DNA of 64,000 nucleotides from CAZOWW01 sp964583765. Its GTDB lineage: Bacteria; Actinomycetota; Actinomycetes; Actinomycetales; Kineosporiaceae. Below the pieces are notes generated by a model, which was not told the DNA's origin, made no database searches, and saw nothing but the letters and a program-made list of their open reading frames with translations. This document shows positions 56,684 through 64,000 of this stretch, piece by piece. Position 1 is the stretch's first letter. Each line of letters starts with the position of its first letter. The stretch covers positions 13,471 through 77,470 of the forward strand of contig CAZOWW010000010.1 of the NCBI GenBank assembly GCA_964583765.1, given 5' to 3'. The translations under genes and the position numbers were made by a program.

Positions 56684-57637
56684 TCAGCTGCCCCCGCCGA
56701 ACTGGCCGGGCTTGGTCGCCTGCGCCCGCTTGGCCATCGCCAGGGCGACCTTGGGGGCGACGCCCTTCTTCTTCAGCTTCATGTGGATCTGCTGCCCGCG
56801 CGGGGTGAGGCCGTTGTCGTCGCTGCCGCCATCCGGGTCGTCGTCATCGTCGTCGTCGTCGTCGCTGGCGAACGCGCGGACGTTGGTGATGCCGAGCGCG
56901 GACATGGCGGGCGTCTGCGCGGGCGGCCCCTGGAGCGGCATCGCCGGGCGCTCGGCCGTGGCGGCTCCCTTGTTCCACGCGCCAAGCGCCTCCATCAGCG
57001 CGGCCCGCTGCTGGGTGTGCGGCGTCAGCGGCTTGCCGTCGACCACGGACTGCCAGGTGCCGTCGTCGTTGCGCCGCATCTCGGCGATGGCGGCCCCGCC
57101 CTGGCGGTGCCGGATGATCGCGGGTCCGCCGGCGGTCCTGCTGACCAGGATGTCCGCCGCCGACGTGACGGGAGCCCGGCGGGCCAGCTCGATGCCCCTC
57201 CTGCTGTTGGCGGCCTTCACCGTGACCTGCTGGGAGCTGAAGCCGCCCTTCTTCGGCGTGCCGTCGGCGGGCGTCCGCAGCGCGGCGCCCCCGGCTGCGT
57301 CGTCGGTATCGGAGGGGCCGCTCTGGTCCACCTGGAAGTCGGCGTCGTCGGAGCGGTAGCCGCAGCTGGGGCACTGGAGCTGGGACAGCTCAATCGCCGG
57401 GCCGCTCCCATTCGCCTGGGATACGGCTATTGACTGGTACCTGCGCTGCACGGCGTTCCTCACCTTGGCCTTCTGCTCGGGCGTGCCGTTCTGGGCGATG
57501 CGCGCCAGGGCGTTGCGCGCCCGGCCGATCGTGTCGATCGGGTAGGCGCTCTGCCCGGGGAGCGCGAAGTCGCTTCTGGGGATCGGCTTGCCCCCTGCCA
57601 GGCGCTTGCCGTTCCTCTGGGTCAGCTTGCCCGCCAT
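56684..57637 (-). CDS. DUF6582-like virion protein with zinc knuckle and poly-Asp tract (317 aa)
   Basis: The N-terminus (PIPRSDFALPGQSAYPIDTI, then ARNALARIAQNGTPEQKAKV) matches the DUF6582 motif found at the ends of phage head proteins. QCPSCGYRSDDADF is a CxxC. Near residue 260 a run of nine Asp precedes a basic C-terminus (IHMKLKKKGVAPKVALAMAK). Likely head-packaged; role unknown. Confidence 0.6.
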   Translation of the reverse strand: MAGKLTQRNGKRLAGGKPIPRSDFALPGQSAYPIDTIGRARNALARIAQNGTPEQKAKVRNAVQRRYQSIAVSQANGSGPAIELSQLQCPSCGYRSDDADFQVDQSGPSDTDDAAGGAALRTPADGTPKKGGFSSQQVTVKAANSRRGIELARRAPVTSAADILVSRTAGGPAIIRHRQGGAAIAEMRRNDDGTWQSVVDGKPLTPHTQQRAALMEALGAWNKGAATAERPAMPLQGPPAQTPAMSALGITNVRAFASDDDDDDDDDPDGGSDDNGLTPRGQQIHMKLKKKGVAPKVALAMAKRAQATKPGQFGGGS

Positions 57638-57671
57638 CGTACGCCTATCTGCCTCGCTGCCTGCCTTGATG

Positions 57672-57908
57672 TCACGCTGTTTCCGGCAGCGGCCTGCCGT
57701 CGACCAGGTACGGCGCCACCTTCTCGGCGTCCTCCCGGCTCACCCCGGCCTGCGTCATGGCCGTCACCAGGACGTCGATCCCTGCCTGCCGTTCCTCCGG
57801 CGTAGGTGTCGCCAGGGTGACGGCAGGCTGCTGCTGACGGGCTGGTTCACGCCGTTGCGCCGCCGAGCTGGTGGAGAGGATCGTCCCGTCGGGGAGCTTC
57901 CATGTCAT
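57672..57908 (-). CDS. Hypothetical protein (78 aa)
   Basis: ATG at 57908 overlapping the stop of the metallopeptidase gene. MTWKLPDGTILSTSSAAQRR... with a helical C-terminus (EERQAGIDVLVTAMTQAGVS). Could be an inhibitor or immunity partner for the enzymes encoded just upstream; this is positional only. Confidence 0.55.
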   Translation of the reverse strand: MTWKLPDGTILSTSSAAQRREPARQQQPAVTLATPTPEERQAGIDVLVTAMTQAGVSREDAEKVAPYLVDGRPLPETA

Positions 57909-58855
57909 GCGGTCTCCTGTGAGAACTGGCGTGTCGCGCTCAGGTTCGCCCTGGCGTAGTCGCCGTAGAGCTGCGCCGCCTGGCGGGGGTTCGAGCTGGT
58001 GGTGTACTCGGCCCACAGCTCGGCCCTCATCTCCTCCAGGCTGATCGCGCCGTACCCGGACACGCCCTTGGCGATGGCGTCGCCGTTCCGGCCGAACCAC
58101 TTGCCCACGTCGGCCCCCGGCCTGAGCTTGCTGGCGGGCATCGTGGTGCCCATCGACTTGGCGATGGCCGACCACAGCGGCATGTCCGTCCGCGCCTTGA
58201 CTCCCAGGTACGACGCGACGACGTGCCCCATCTCGTGCGACTCCGCCTTCACCACCGGGGAGACATCGGGGTCGGACGGCGTGAACCAGCCCGTCTGCTC
58301 TTTGGACAGGGGGTCGTCGGCCCATTGGGACGCGAGCAGCAGCACGGGCGCGATGGCGATCGTGTTGTCCGGCAGCGTCTCGGCGTCCTCGTTGTCGTCC
58401 TTGAACATCACGTACTTGACGTGCTGCGTCCTGGCCAGGTCGGGGACGAACCTCCCCTGGAGGTCCATGCCGTCCTGCAACTCGGCGAGCGCCTTGGCCC
58501 TGTCGAGACTGCGCGGCAGCTCGCCGGCCTCTATGTCGCCGAAGTGCCCGAGGGCGGTGTTCCGGATCGCGTTCGGGCTGACCGGGCGGTCGACGAACCG
58601 CGCAGCCAGCAGCTCTTTCCTGCCGTCCGGGTGCACGACTTCAACATGCCCGGCCAGGTCAGACGCCCTGACATGGACGATATCGTCCGGCTTGTCCGGG
58701 TCGCGTAGCGCGATATCCGCGCCGGGCGCCGGTTTCGCGCCGATGTAGTGCCGCTTCTCCGCCGCGATCTTCGCCTTGGCATCGCGGGACGCGGTGGCGC
58801 TGGCGGTGTCGTGCGCCCTCGTCCACTCGCCTTTGGCGTCCCGCAGCTCGGTCAT
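57905..58855 (-). CDS. Virion-associated zinc metallopeptidase-like protein (316 aa)
   Basis: AESHEMGHVVASYLG at residues 204-218 is a complete HExxH zinc-protease motif (His207, Glu208, His211). EEMRAELWAEY near residue 275 could provide the third ligand (gluzincin-like). The N-terminus (RDAKGEWTRAHDTASATASR) is shared with the ADP-ribosyltransferase upstream and looks like a common targeting or packaging module. No signal peptide. Probably carried in the virion and delivered with DNA, or used in head assembly. Confidence 0.65.
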   Translation of the reverse strand: MTELRDAKGEWTRAHDTASATASRDAKAKIAAEKRHYIGAKPAPGADIALRDPDKPDDIVHVRASDLAGHVEVVHPDGRKELLAARFVDRPVSPNAIRNTALGHFGDIEAGELPRSLDRAKALAELQDGMDLQGRFVPDLARTQHVKYVMFKDDNEDAETLPDNTIAIAPVLLLASQWADDPLSKEQTGWFTPSDPDVSPVVKAESHEMGHVVASYLGVKARTDMPLWSAIAKSMGTTMPASKLRPGADVGKWFGRNGDAIAKGVSGYGAISLEEMRAELWAEYTTSSNPRQAAQLYGDYARANLSATRQFSQETA

Positions 58856-60837
58856 CCCAGGTTTCTCGCGTAGTCGTGGATCACGTTGACCAGCGGGAGC
58901 ACGGCCGACGCCAGCAGTGCCGCGACCGGGCCGAGGCCCGCGCCCATGCTGCCCAGCGCCACGGCGACGCCGCCGATGCTGAACAGGCTGTTGGCGACGG
59001 TGTGCGCGCGCAGGTCATGGTCGCCCTTGCTGTTGACGGACGAGTAGGTGGTGCGGACGGCCGCGATCGTCTTCTGCTGGCAGGCGTGCAGCTCCGCCAG
59101 GTGCTTCTTCATCTCCGCCGCCTGCGCGTCGGTGATCTCCTTCACCTGCCTGGCCACCTCGACGCTGACCCGCGCCTCGATGTACTTCTTGATCGCGTCC
59201 TCGCTCATGCCCGGCGCGGCCAGGCTCGCCAGGGCGGGGTCGATCATGGCCAGCTCCGCCCCGTTGGTGCCCGGCTTGGCGGGCGGCGGCTCGACGGCCG
59301 GGTTGCGCTTGGGCGTGTCGTCCAGCGCCGCCAGCTGCTCGCGGATCGAGCGCTGGCCGGGGGGCGTGTACACGAAAGCGCGCTTCGCCTCCATCCGGTC
59401 ATGGCGATCCACGAGCGCCTGCTGCTCCGGCGTCAGCTTCCGCTCCTGCGCGCTCGGGATCTGCGGCGCTTCCTCGTACCGCTCCCTGCTCGTTCGCTCG
59501 ACCGACGCCTTGACGAATACGTCCGCGTGGTGGGCGTCCGCGTGCGCGTCTTCCTTCGCCTTCTTCTCCTCCTTGTCCCGGTCGACCATCCACTCCGGGT
59601 ACTTGTCGTTGAACTGCTGCCCGAACCTGACCTTCTTGCCCCCGGTGCCGGGGACCAGCAGCTGGAAGCCGTGCCGGTAGGTGTACGCGGTGCCGGGGAT
59701 GTGGTGCCCGTGGATAGCCGACAGGTCCAGCTGCCCGGTGATCGTCCCCGCCAGGGCGGCCTGCGCGGATATGCTCAGGCTCTCGCTCGCCGGCTGCACC
59801 TCGATCTCGCCCTCGGCCCACGCCAGGCGGGCCGCGCGGGCGGCGTCCTTGCGGCCCGTCGTCGGCGTGCCGTCATTGGCGAAGCCCTGCGCTTTCACGT
59901 TCTGCATCGTCTGCCCGGCCTTGCCTTGGCGCGTGAGCTGCGCCGCCACCGCGTCCCCGGCGGCTTTCGGGGCCATCCCGCCGGCGATCAGCTGGCGCAT
60001 GACGTCCACCGCGTTGTCCGGGGTCGCGCCGGCGATCATCTGCTGCGGCGTCGGCAAGAGCGCTGTCAGGTTGTACGTGCCGCCGTCCGGCGAGATCGAG
60101 TCCACCCGGTAGCTGCCGCCCCTCGGCAGGATGTACTCCTTGATGCTGATGTCACCGGGGGCCATGTGCGACCCGGCGGGCACGGTGATGTTCATGACGG
60201 CCGGCTTGCCGCCCAGGGCGGGCACGTCGCCCAGCATCGGGTCGTCCCCGCTGACGCGCATATGCGCGAATTCCTGCGCCCACTTCAAGCTGCCCGACGT
60301 GGACGTGAACCCTTTGTCCGTGAACACCGCCCCCGGCTTCAGCTGCGCGGCCAGCGCCGGCGACATGGCCATCCCCCGGTACATCGTCGTCGTCTTGGTC
60401 ACCGTGTGCGACGCGATGATCCGGTCCAGCACGGGCACCTCGGCCGACCGGTCGATCGTCTGCGCCGATGACGACGAGGCCGACGGGTCGAGAAGCTGGG
60501 TGAGCATGTCCGCGTCTGACGGCTCGGCCTTCCCCACGCCGGGCATCTTCCCGGCCCGCAGCGCCCCGTTGATCGCGGCCGAGCCGTCCTGGCCGATGTA
60601 GTCCGTGAGCGCGGCGGCGTCGGTGTCAGGCAGGCTGCCCCAGAACTCTTTCGCGTCGGTGACCGGCGGGTTCAGCTCCGGCGGCTCGTCGTGGCGGTGC
60701 AGGGCGGCGTCGCGCTTGGCCGTGGCGCTGGCGGTGTCGTGCGCCTTCAGCTCCGCGCCAGCGCCCCACTCGCCGTGCTTCCCGCGCTTCTCGAACGGGT
60801 TGAACGCCAGGTCCAGCTGCTCGGTGATCGTTGTCAT
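58852..60837 (-). CDS. ADP-ribosyltransferase-like virion protein with C-terminal membrane segment (661 aa)
   Basis: N-terminal FNPFEKRGKHGEWGAGAELK then AHDTASATA module (1-45). Residues of roughly 60-250 form an ART domain of the VIP2/C3 type: MYRGM (Arg154), FTDKGFTSTSGS (STS motif), and IKEYILPRGGSYRV with the catalytic Glu234. The position two residues before it is Ile, where arginine-specific enzymes have Glu. A long charged middle region follows, then a hydrophobic C-terminus (FSIGGVAVALGSMGAGLGPV, plus ASAVLPLVNVI). T4 Alt is the precedent for injected ARTs. Likely modifies a host protein at entry. Confidence 0.75.
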   Translation of the reverse strand: MTTITEQLDLAFNPFEKRGKHGEWGAGAELKAHDTASATAKRDAALHRHDEPPELNPPVTDAKEFWGSLPDTDAAALTDYIGQDGSAAINGALRAGKMPGVGKAEPSDADMLTQLLDPSASSSSAQTIDRSAEVPVLDRIIASHTVTKTTTMYRGMAMSPALAAQLKPGAVFTDKGFTSTSGSLKWAQEFAHMRVSGDDPMLGDVPALGGKPAVMNITVPAGSHMAPGDISIKEYILPRGGSYRVDSISPDGGTYNLTALLPTPQQMIAGATPDNAVDVMRQLIAGGMAPKAAGDAVAAQLTRQGKAGQTMQNVKAQGFANDGTPTTGRKDAARAARLAWAEGEIEVQPASESLSISAQAALAGTITGQLDLSAIHGHHIPGTAYTYRHGFQLLVPGTGGKKVRFGQQFNDKYPEWMVDRDKEEKKAKEDAHADAHHADVFVKASVERTSRERYEEAPQIPSAQERKLTPEQQALVDRHDRMEAKRAFVYTPPGQRSIREQLAALDDTPKRNPAVEPPPAKPGTNGAELAMIDPALASLAAPGMSEDAIKKYIEARVSVEVARQVKEITDAQAAEMKKHLAELHACQQKTIAAVRTTYSSVNSKGDHDLRAHTVANSLFSIGGVAVALGSMGAGLGPVAALLASAVLPLVNVIHDYARNLG

Positions 60838-62327
60838 CGCCGGCCGGCCAACTCGACGATCGCACGTGCATGGTCCCCTGCGTTCGCATGTGCGTGCGCA
60901 CGTGCGCGCTTGGCCTCCCAGTCGGCGTTGGTGGCGGCCGACGCCGCCCGCACCTCCGGCTTCACGTCGCCGCCGCCCTTCGCCCAGCGGCTGGTGGCCC
61001 CCTTGGCGATGGCGATGGCCTCGCCGAGCGTCTTCGCCCGGCCGGTGCGCAGGATCGCGTGCGCGATGTTCTGCACGTACGGCGGCAGCTCCATGCCCTT
61101 CTGGTGCCAGAGGCCGGGGCCGCCCGGCTTGCCGAACGGGTGCGGCACGGTGGCCAGCGCCCCCGTCTTCCCCGACAGCTCCACCGGCTCGGCGAAGGTG
61201 TACGCACTCGGGTTCTGCGCCCGCAGCGCCGCCAGGTCGATCTGGTCGGTCGCCAGGCCGGCCAGCTCCTGGCCGACGCGCCCGCCCGCGCCGGGCTGCC
61301 CCGCCGCGACCGTCACGCCGTCCGCCCGCTGCGGCGGCTGCGCGGCGCTCGCCGCCCGCAGGTCCCCCGCGATGTTCTGGTGGACGATCGCCATCCGCAG
61401 GTGCGCCGCCTTCGTCAGCGGGTTCTTGGCGCTGGCCGCCGCCCGCGCGTGCAGCCGGGCGGCCTTGTCGTGGTCGCCGGCGCTCGGCGTCTGCCGCTGC
61501 CAGCCGTGCGCGAACCCGCCGGGGCCGACCAGCTCGACCGCCGTGGTGACCTCGCCGTTGCTGGCCGCCACCGCCTTGGGCGGCGGCTTGCCCCCGGTGC
61601 CCGGCTGCGGGGCGCTCGCCACCTGCGGGGCCGGCGCGGGGCCGGCGGTGCCGGGCGCGGGCGGGGGCTGCTTCGCCGGCTGGCCGGGGGCGGGCGGCGG
61701 ATTGGAGCCCGGCGCGGCAGCGGGGGGTTGCTGCGCGCCGGGCGGCTTGGCGGGCGACCGGATCTCATCCTCCTGCGTCGCCGGGACCTGGGCCTTCACC
61801 AGCTCCTGGTTGCGGGCGGCGCTCTCCTGGATGTCCTTCACCAGCAGCAGGTGTCGGTGGATGTCGTCCATGCTGATCTTCGCCTGGATGTGGTCGGCGT
61901 CGTTGGTGAACCCGTGCCGGAGCAGCGACTGAGGGGTGAGGTTGGCGATGCCCGCGTTCAGGTGCCTGATGGCGGCGTCGTGATCGCCCCGGTCCAGCGC
62001 GTGCGCGGCGTCGGTGACGTGCTGGTGCGTGCCGATGCCGGGGTGCCGGTCCTTCAGCTGCCCGGCCAGCTTGTGCATCGACGTCTTGGTGGCGGCCTTC
62101 ATCGGGCCGAGCGGCTGCCACTTGCCGGGCTTCCCGATCGGCGGCCGGTACCCGCTGTGCGTCGCCGCCAGCTCGACGGCGCGGCGCGGCGCGCTCGCGT
62201 GCTGCTGCGCGGGGACGCCCCGGCTGGCGATCTCGTTCCTGACTGCCTGGTGCACGCCAGCCACCTTGCCGCCCTTCGCCGCCGCGCGCTGCGTGTACTC
62301 CGCTTCCAGCTTCTGGTCGATCGTCAT
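60834..62327 (-). CDS. Minor head protein with conserved C-terminal helical domain (497 aa)
   Basis: A helical N-terminal half (HQAVRNEIASRGVPAQQHAS; HALDRGDHDAAIRHLNAGIA), a long Pro/Ala/Gly linker (about 185-260), and a C-terminal block with GLWHQKGMELPPYVQNIAHA, KTLGEAIAIAKGATSRWAKG and RAASAATNADWEAKRARAHA. This last block recurs at the C-termini of many actinophage capsid-region proteins. ATGA overlap with the ART gene. Probably packaged in the head. Confidence 0.7.
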   Translation of the reverse strand: MTIDQKLEAEYTQRAAAKGGKVAGVHQAVRNEIASRGVPAQQHASAPRRAVELAATHSGYRPPIGKPGKWQPLGPMKAATKTSMHKLAGQLKDRHPGIGTHQHVTDAAHALDRGDHDAAIRHLNAGIANLTPQSLLRHGFTNDADHIQAKISMDDIHRHLLLVKDIQESAARNQELVKAQVPATQEDEIRSPAKPPGAQQPPAAAPGSNPPPAPGQPAKQPPPAPGTAGPAPAPQVASAPQPGTGGKPPPKAVAASNGEVTTAVELVGPGGFAHGWQRQTPSAGDHDKAARLHARAAASAKNPLTKAAHLRMAIVHQNIAGDLRAASAAQPPQRADGVTVAAGQPGAGGRVGQELAGLATDQIDLAALRAQNPSAYTFAEPVELSGKTGALATVPHPFGKPGGPGLWHQKGMELPPYVQNIAHAILRTGRAKTLGEAIAIAKGATSRWAKGGGDVKPEVRAASAATNADWEAKRARAHAHANAGDHARAIVELAGRR

Positions 62328-62332
62328 CTGAT

Positions 62333-62692
62333 CTAGCCTCCCGAGGTGGAGCAGTCGCGCAGGGCGAACGCCTTGTGCGCCAGCGCCAGGTCGCGGGCGG
62401 CCTGGGCCTTCTGCGCGGCGGTCGCGCCCGGGGGCAGCGCCAGCACGGCCGTCCAGAGGCGCATGTCCTCGGACCTGTTGGCGTTGGACTGCTGGCAGGA
62501 CGCGATCGTGGCGGCCTTCGCGTCGTCCTGCGCGACGCGGTTGCCGCCGGCCACGTCATCGACCCGCGCCACCAGGTATATGCACAGGCCGACCAGGCCG
62601 AGGAACAGCGCCAGGGTGCCGACCACCAGGATGGAGACCGCCCGGTCGGCGACGATGGACGGGCGGTGCGGCGGCGCGGGCGACGGCATCAT
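62333..62692 (-). CDS. Single-pass membrane protein (119 aa)
   Basis: One transmembrane helix at about residues 18-43 (VSILVVGTLALFLGLVGLCI, YLVARV), then a soluble Ala-rich domain with two cysteines (ASCQQSN, LRDCSTSGG) that could be disulfide-linked outside the membrane. Placed next to another membrane protein; together they may form a holin or spanin-like pair, unproven. Confidence 0.6.
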   Translation of the reverse strand: MMPSPAPPHRPSIVADRAVSILVVGTLALFLGLVGLCIYLVARVDDVAGGNRVAQDDAKAATIASCQQSNANRSEDMRLWTAVLALPPGATAAQKAQAARDLALAHKAFALRDCSTSGG

Positions 62693-63225
62693 GACTCCAC
62701 CGCCGCGTCCTGCGCCTCCCGGGTGGCGGCGGTCATGGCGGCGGCGGCCAGCGCCGCGCGGCTGGCGATCGACTCCGCCTGCTGGAGCCGGTCCGCCAGG
62801 GTGGCGCGCAGCTCGGCGATCTTCGCCTCGGTGTCGTCGATGGCGATCAGCGCCTCGGCCGCCGGCTCCTGCCCGGGGTGGGTCTTCAGCGCCACCACCT
62901 CGCGCATCATCGCCAGGCTGGTGGTGAGCGCGTCCAGCTCGGACTGGAGCGCGGCGGACAGGGTGGAGTTGACCAGCCCGTGGATGACGTCAAGTTTCAC
63001 GTTGGCCTTGTCCAGCTTGGTGACGGTGGCCATGCCCACCTTGTGCGCGACGTCCGACGCCTCCTTCGCCGCCTTGGCCACCGCGTCCTGCCGCTGGTAG
63101 TCCGACAGCATGTCCTCCCGGTGCATCCGCTCGGTGCGGTGCGCGAGGATGAGCGGCGCGGTGATCGAGGCGAAGATGACGCCGGCCACCGAGATGACCA
63201 GGGTGACGATGACCGCCGGGTCCAC
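62689..63225 (-). CDS. Membrane-anchored coiled-coil protein (178 aa)
   Basis: GTG at 63225 after GGGAGGCGAC; the longer upstream frame is shadow of the MuF-like gene. One hydrophobic helix at 4-28 (VIVTLVISVAGVIFASITAP), then extended helices (KAAKEASDVAHKVGMATVTK ... AKIAELRATLADRLQQAESI). Resembles phage proteins annotated as holin-like. Overlaps the next membrane-protein gene. Confidence 0.6.
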   Translation of the reverse strand: MDPAVIVTLVISVAGVIFASITAPLILAHRTERMHREDMLSDYQRQDAVAKAAKEASDVAHKVGMATVTKLDKANVKLDVIHGLVNSTLSAALQSELDALTTSLAMMREVVALKTHPGQEPAAEALIAIDDTEAKIAELRATLADRLQQAESIASRAALAAAAMTAATREAQDAAVES

Positions 63226-63236
63226 GTCGCCTCCCC

Positions 63237-63899
63237 TCAGTACGCGTCGAGCAGGTCCCCGTCGCGGAACGGCTTGCCGGGCCAGCAGCGGCAGTGCGGG
63301 TGCACCATGCCGGGGTAGCCGATCTTCGGCATCTCGCCGACGTAGAAGTTCCGTCCGTCTGCCTGCCTGCATTCCGCGCTCGTCCTGCCGTCGATGACAG
63401 TGTGCCACCCGAGCAGGTCGCCGTGCGTCATCGCTGCGCTGTCTGCCTGGCTGCCGGCCTTCTGCCGGTTCCAGATGGCGAGCAGGTGCTGGCCGTAGAA
63501 CCGCCTCTCCCGCTGGAGGCCCGCGTTCAGCGCGGTCGCGACCGGTTGCAGCGTGGAGATCCCGCGCGAGATGTCCTGGGACAGCCGCTTCGCGGCGCTC
63601 ACGGTGAACTGGGCGCGGCGCATCAGGTTGACCCGGGCGACGTTCCGGCCCGCCGCGCCGTGGAACCCCTCCTGGCCGGGCGGGTGGCTCATGACGATGC
63701 CGAGCGCCCCCCGCCAGGCCAGCCGCTCCACCTTGGACTTGAGCGTCAGCCCGCCATACAGCGCGCCAGCCCCGGCCCCGGCCAGCGCGGCGAGGGCGGC
63801 GTCCACCGTCGTCGCGGTGAGCAGGACGCCCGCCACCGTCGCGACCGCGCCGCCGTCGCCCGCAGGCTGCGGGGGCGGCGGCTGAGGAGATGATGACAT
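63237..63899 (-). CDS. MuF-like minor head protein (220 aa)
   Basis: The C-terminal part GWHTVIDGRTSAECRQADGR then NFYVGEMPKIGYPGMVHPHC-RCWP is the Cys/His signature of phage Mu F-type minor head proteins. The helical middle (SAAKRLSQDISRGISTLQPV) fits as well. It is shorter than usual (220 against about 300 or more). The N-terminus is Pro-rich plus a hydrophobic helix. ATG at 63899 after GGGAGGGAGAGATGATC. Portal and terminase genes are expected next to it beyond the window. Confidence 0.8.
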   Translation of the reverse strand: MSSSPQPPPPQPAGDGGAVATVAGVLLTATTVDAALAALAGAGAGALYGGLTLKSKVERLAWRGALGIVMSHPPGQEGFHGAAGRNVARVNLMRRAQFTVSAAKRLSQDISRGISTLQPVATALNAGLQRERRFYGQHLLAIWNRQKAGSQADSAAMTHGDLLGWHTVIDGRTSAECRQADGRNFYVGEMPKIGYPGMVHPHCRCWPGKPFRDGDLLDAY

Positions 63900-63950
63900 T
63901 AACTGATCATCTCTCCCTCCCGGGACGACCCCGTAGAGTGGTGCTCACGA

Positions 63951-64000
63951 CGCGGGGTGGAGCAGTTCGGTAGCTCGCTGGGCTCATAACCCAGAGGTCG
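63951..64000 (+). tRNA. Initiator tRNA-fMet (CAT), 5' part
   Basis: Begins CGCGGGG, with D-arm GAGC...GCTC, anticodon stem CTGGG/CCCAG (63978-63982, 63990-63994), loop CTCATAA with anticodon CAT at 63985-63987. C at position 1 and three consecutive G-C pairs next to the loop are hallmarks of initiator tRNA. The T-arm and acceptor 3' strand lie beyond the window. Orientation is opposite to the late operon. Confidence 0.85.

Overview
The window looks like most of an actinobacterial siphophage (tailed dsDNA phage, long non-contractile tail). It is very GC-rich, uses many GTG starts, couples genes by ATGA/GTGA overlaps, and repeats a near-identical AAGGGAGA-type ribosome-binding site from end to end. 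A tape-measure protein, tail-assembly chaperones with a frameshift product, a major tail protein, a capsid protein and a MuF-like protein give the siphovirus call. The host is an actinobacterium (DUF397 protein, Lsr2-like protein, actinobacterial-type ribosomal protein L1), but the genus cannot be read from the sequence. Five runs of exactly 100 N mark scaffold gaps. The first is flanked by an identical 55-bp sequence, so it is an assembly artefact. No integrase, terminase or portal is visible; terminase and portal are expected just beyond the right edge.

Layout. (1) 1-5310, mostly leftward: an operon of small genes headed by a helix-turn-helix protein at 5310, containing a full-length ribosomal protein L1 and an orphan DUF397 protein. 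A capsid-size-independent pair of small rightward genes (1669-2299) interrupts it. (2) 5311-7446: about 2.1 kb without genes, packed with a degenerate GGYWNGTCGGC motif. Smaller blocks of the same motif recur at 1987-2200, 10366-10619, 20340-20495, 22610-23080 and 28721-29207. (3) 7447-11851, leftward: SF3 helicase and a separate Prim-Pol primase, with an iteron-rich origin-like segment at 8345-8655. (4) 11935-28720, rightward: replication and recombination genes. These are a permuted papain-like enzyme, an excisionase-like HTH, a methyltransferase remnant, a family A DNA polymerase carrying an intein, a RuvC-like nuclease, an Lsr2-like protein, a SNF2-type helicase, a RAMP-like protein, a Cas4-like exonuclease, a Sak4-like ATPase, a putative ssDNA-binding protein and a DUF932 protein, followed by small genes. 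Four copies of a long conserved promoter-like element (GGAAT-N17-19-GTTTACA) drive the last part. (5) 29208-29249: a bidirectional terminator where rightward and leftward transcription meet. (6) 29235-63899, all leftward: the virion genes, read from MuF-like protein, holin-like membrane proteins, a virion ADP-ribosyltransferase and metallopeptidase, through protease/scaffold, capsid, connectors, tail tube, chaperones, tape measure, tail tip and fibres to a probable lysin. (7) 63951-64000: the 5' part of an initiator tRNA on the plus strand.

How it works together: the primase, helicase, polymerase, nuclease, annealase and ssDNA-binding genes form a self-sufficient replication/recombination set. 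The leftward late operon builds the particle and appears to load it with enzymes that could act on the host at entry. Ribosomal protein L1 plus an initiator tRNA suggest that this phage may also intervene in host translation. The most unusual items are L1, the motif arrays (one of which cuts into the Sak4-like gene), the intein in the polymerase, the stress-sigma-like promoters, and the RAMP-like gene next to a Cas4-like gene.
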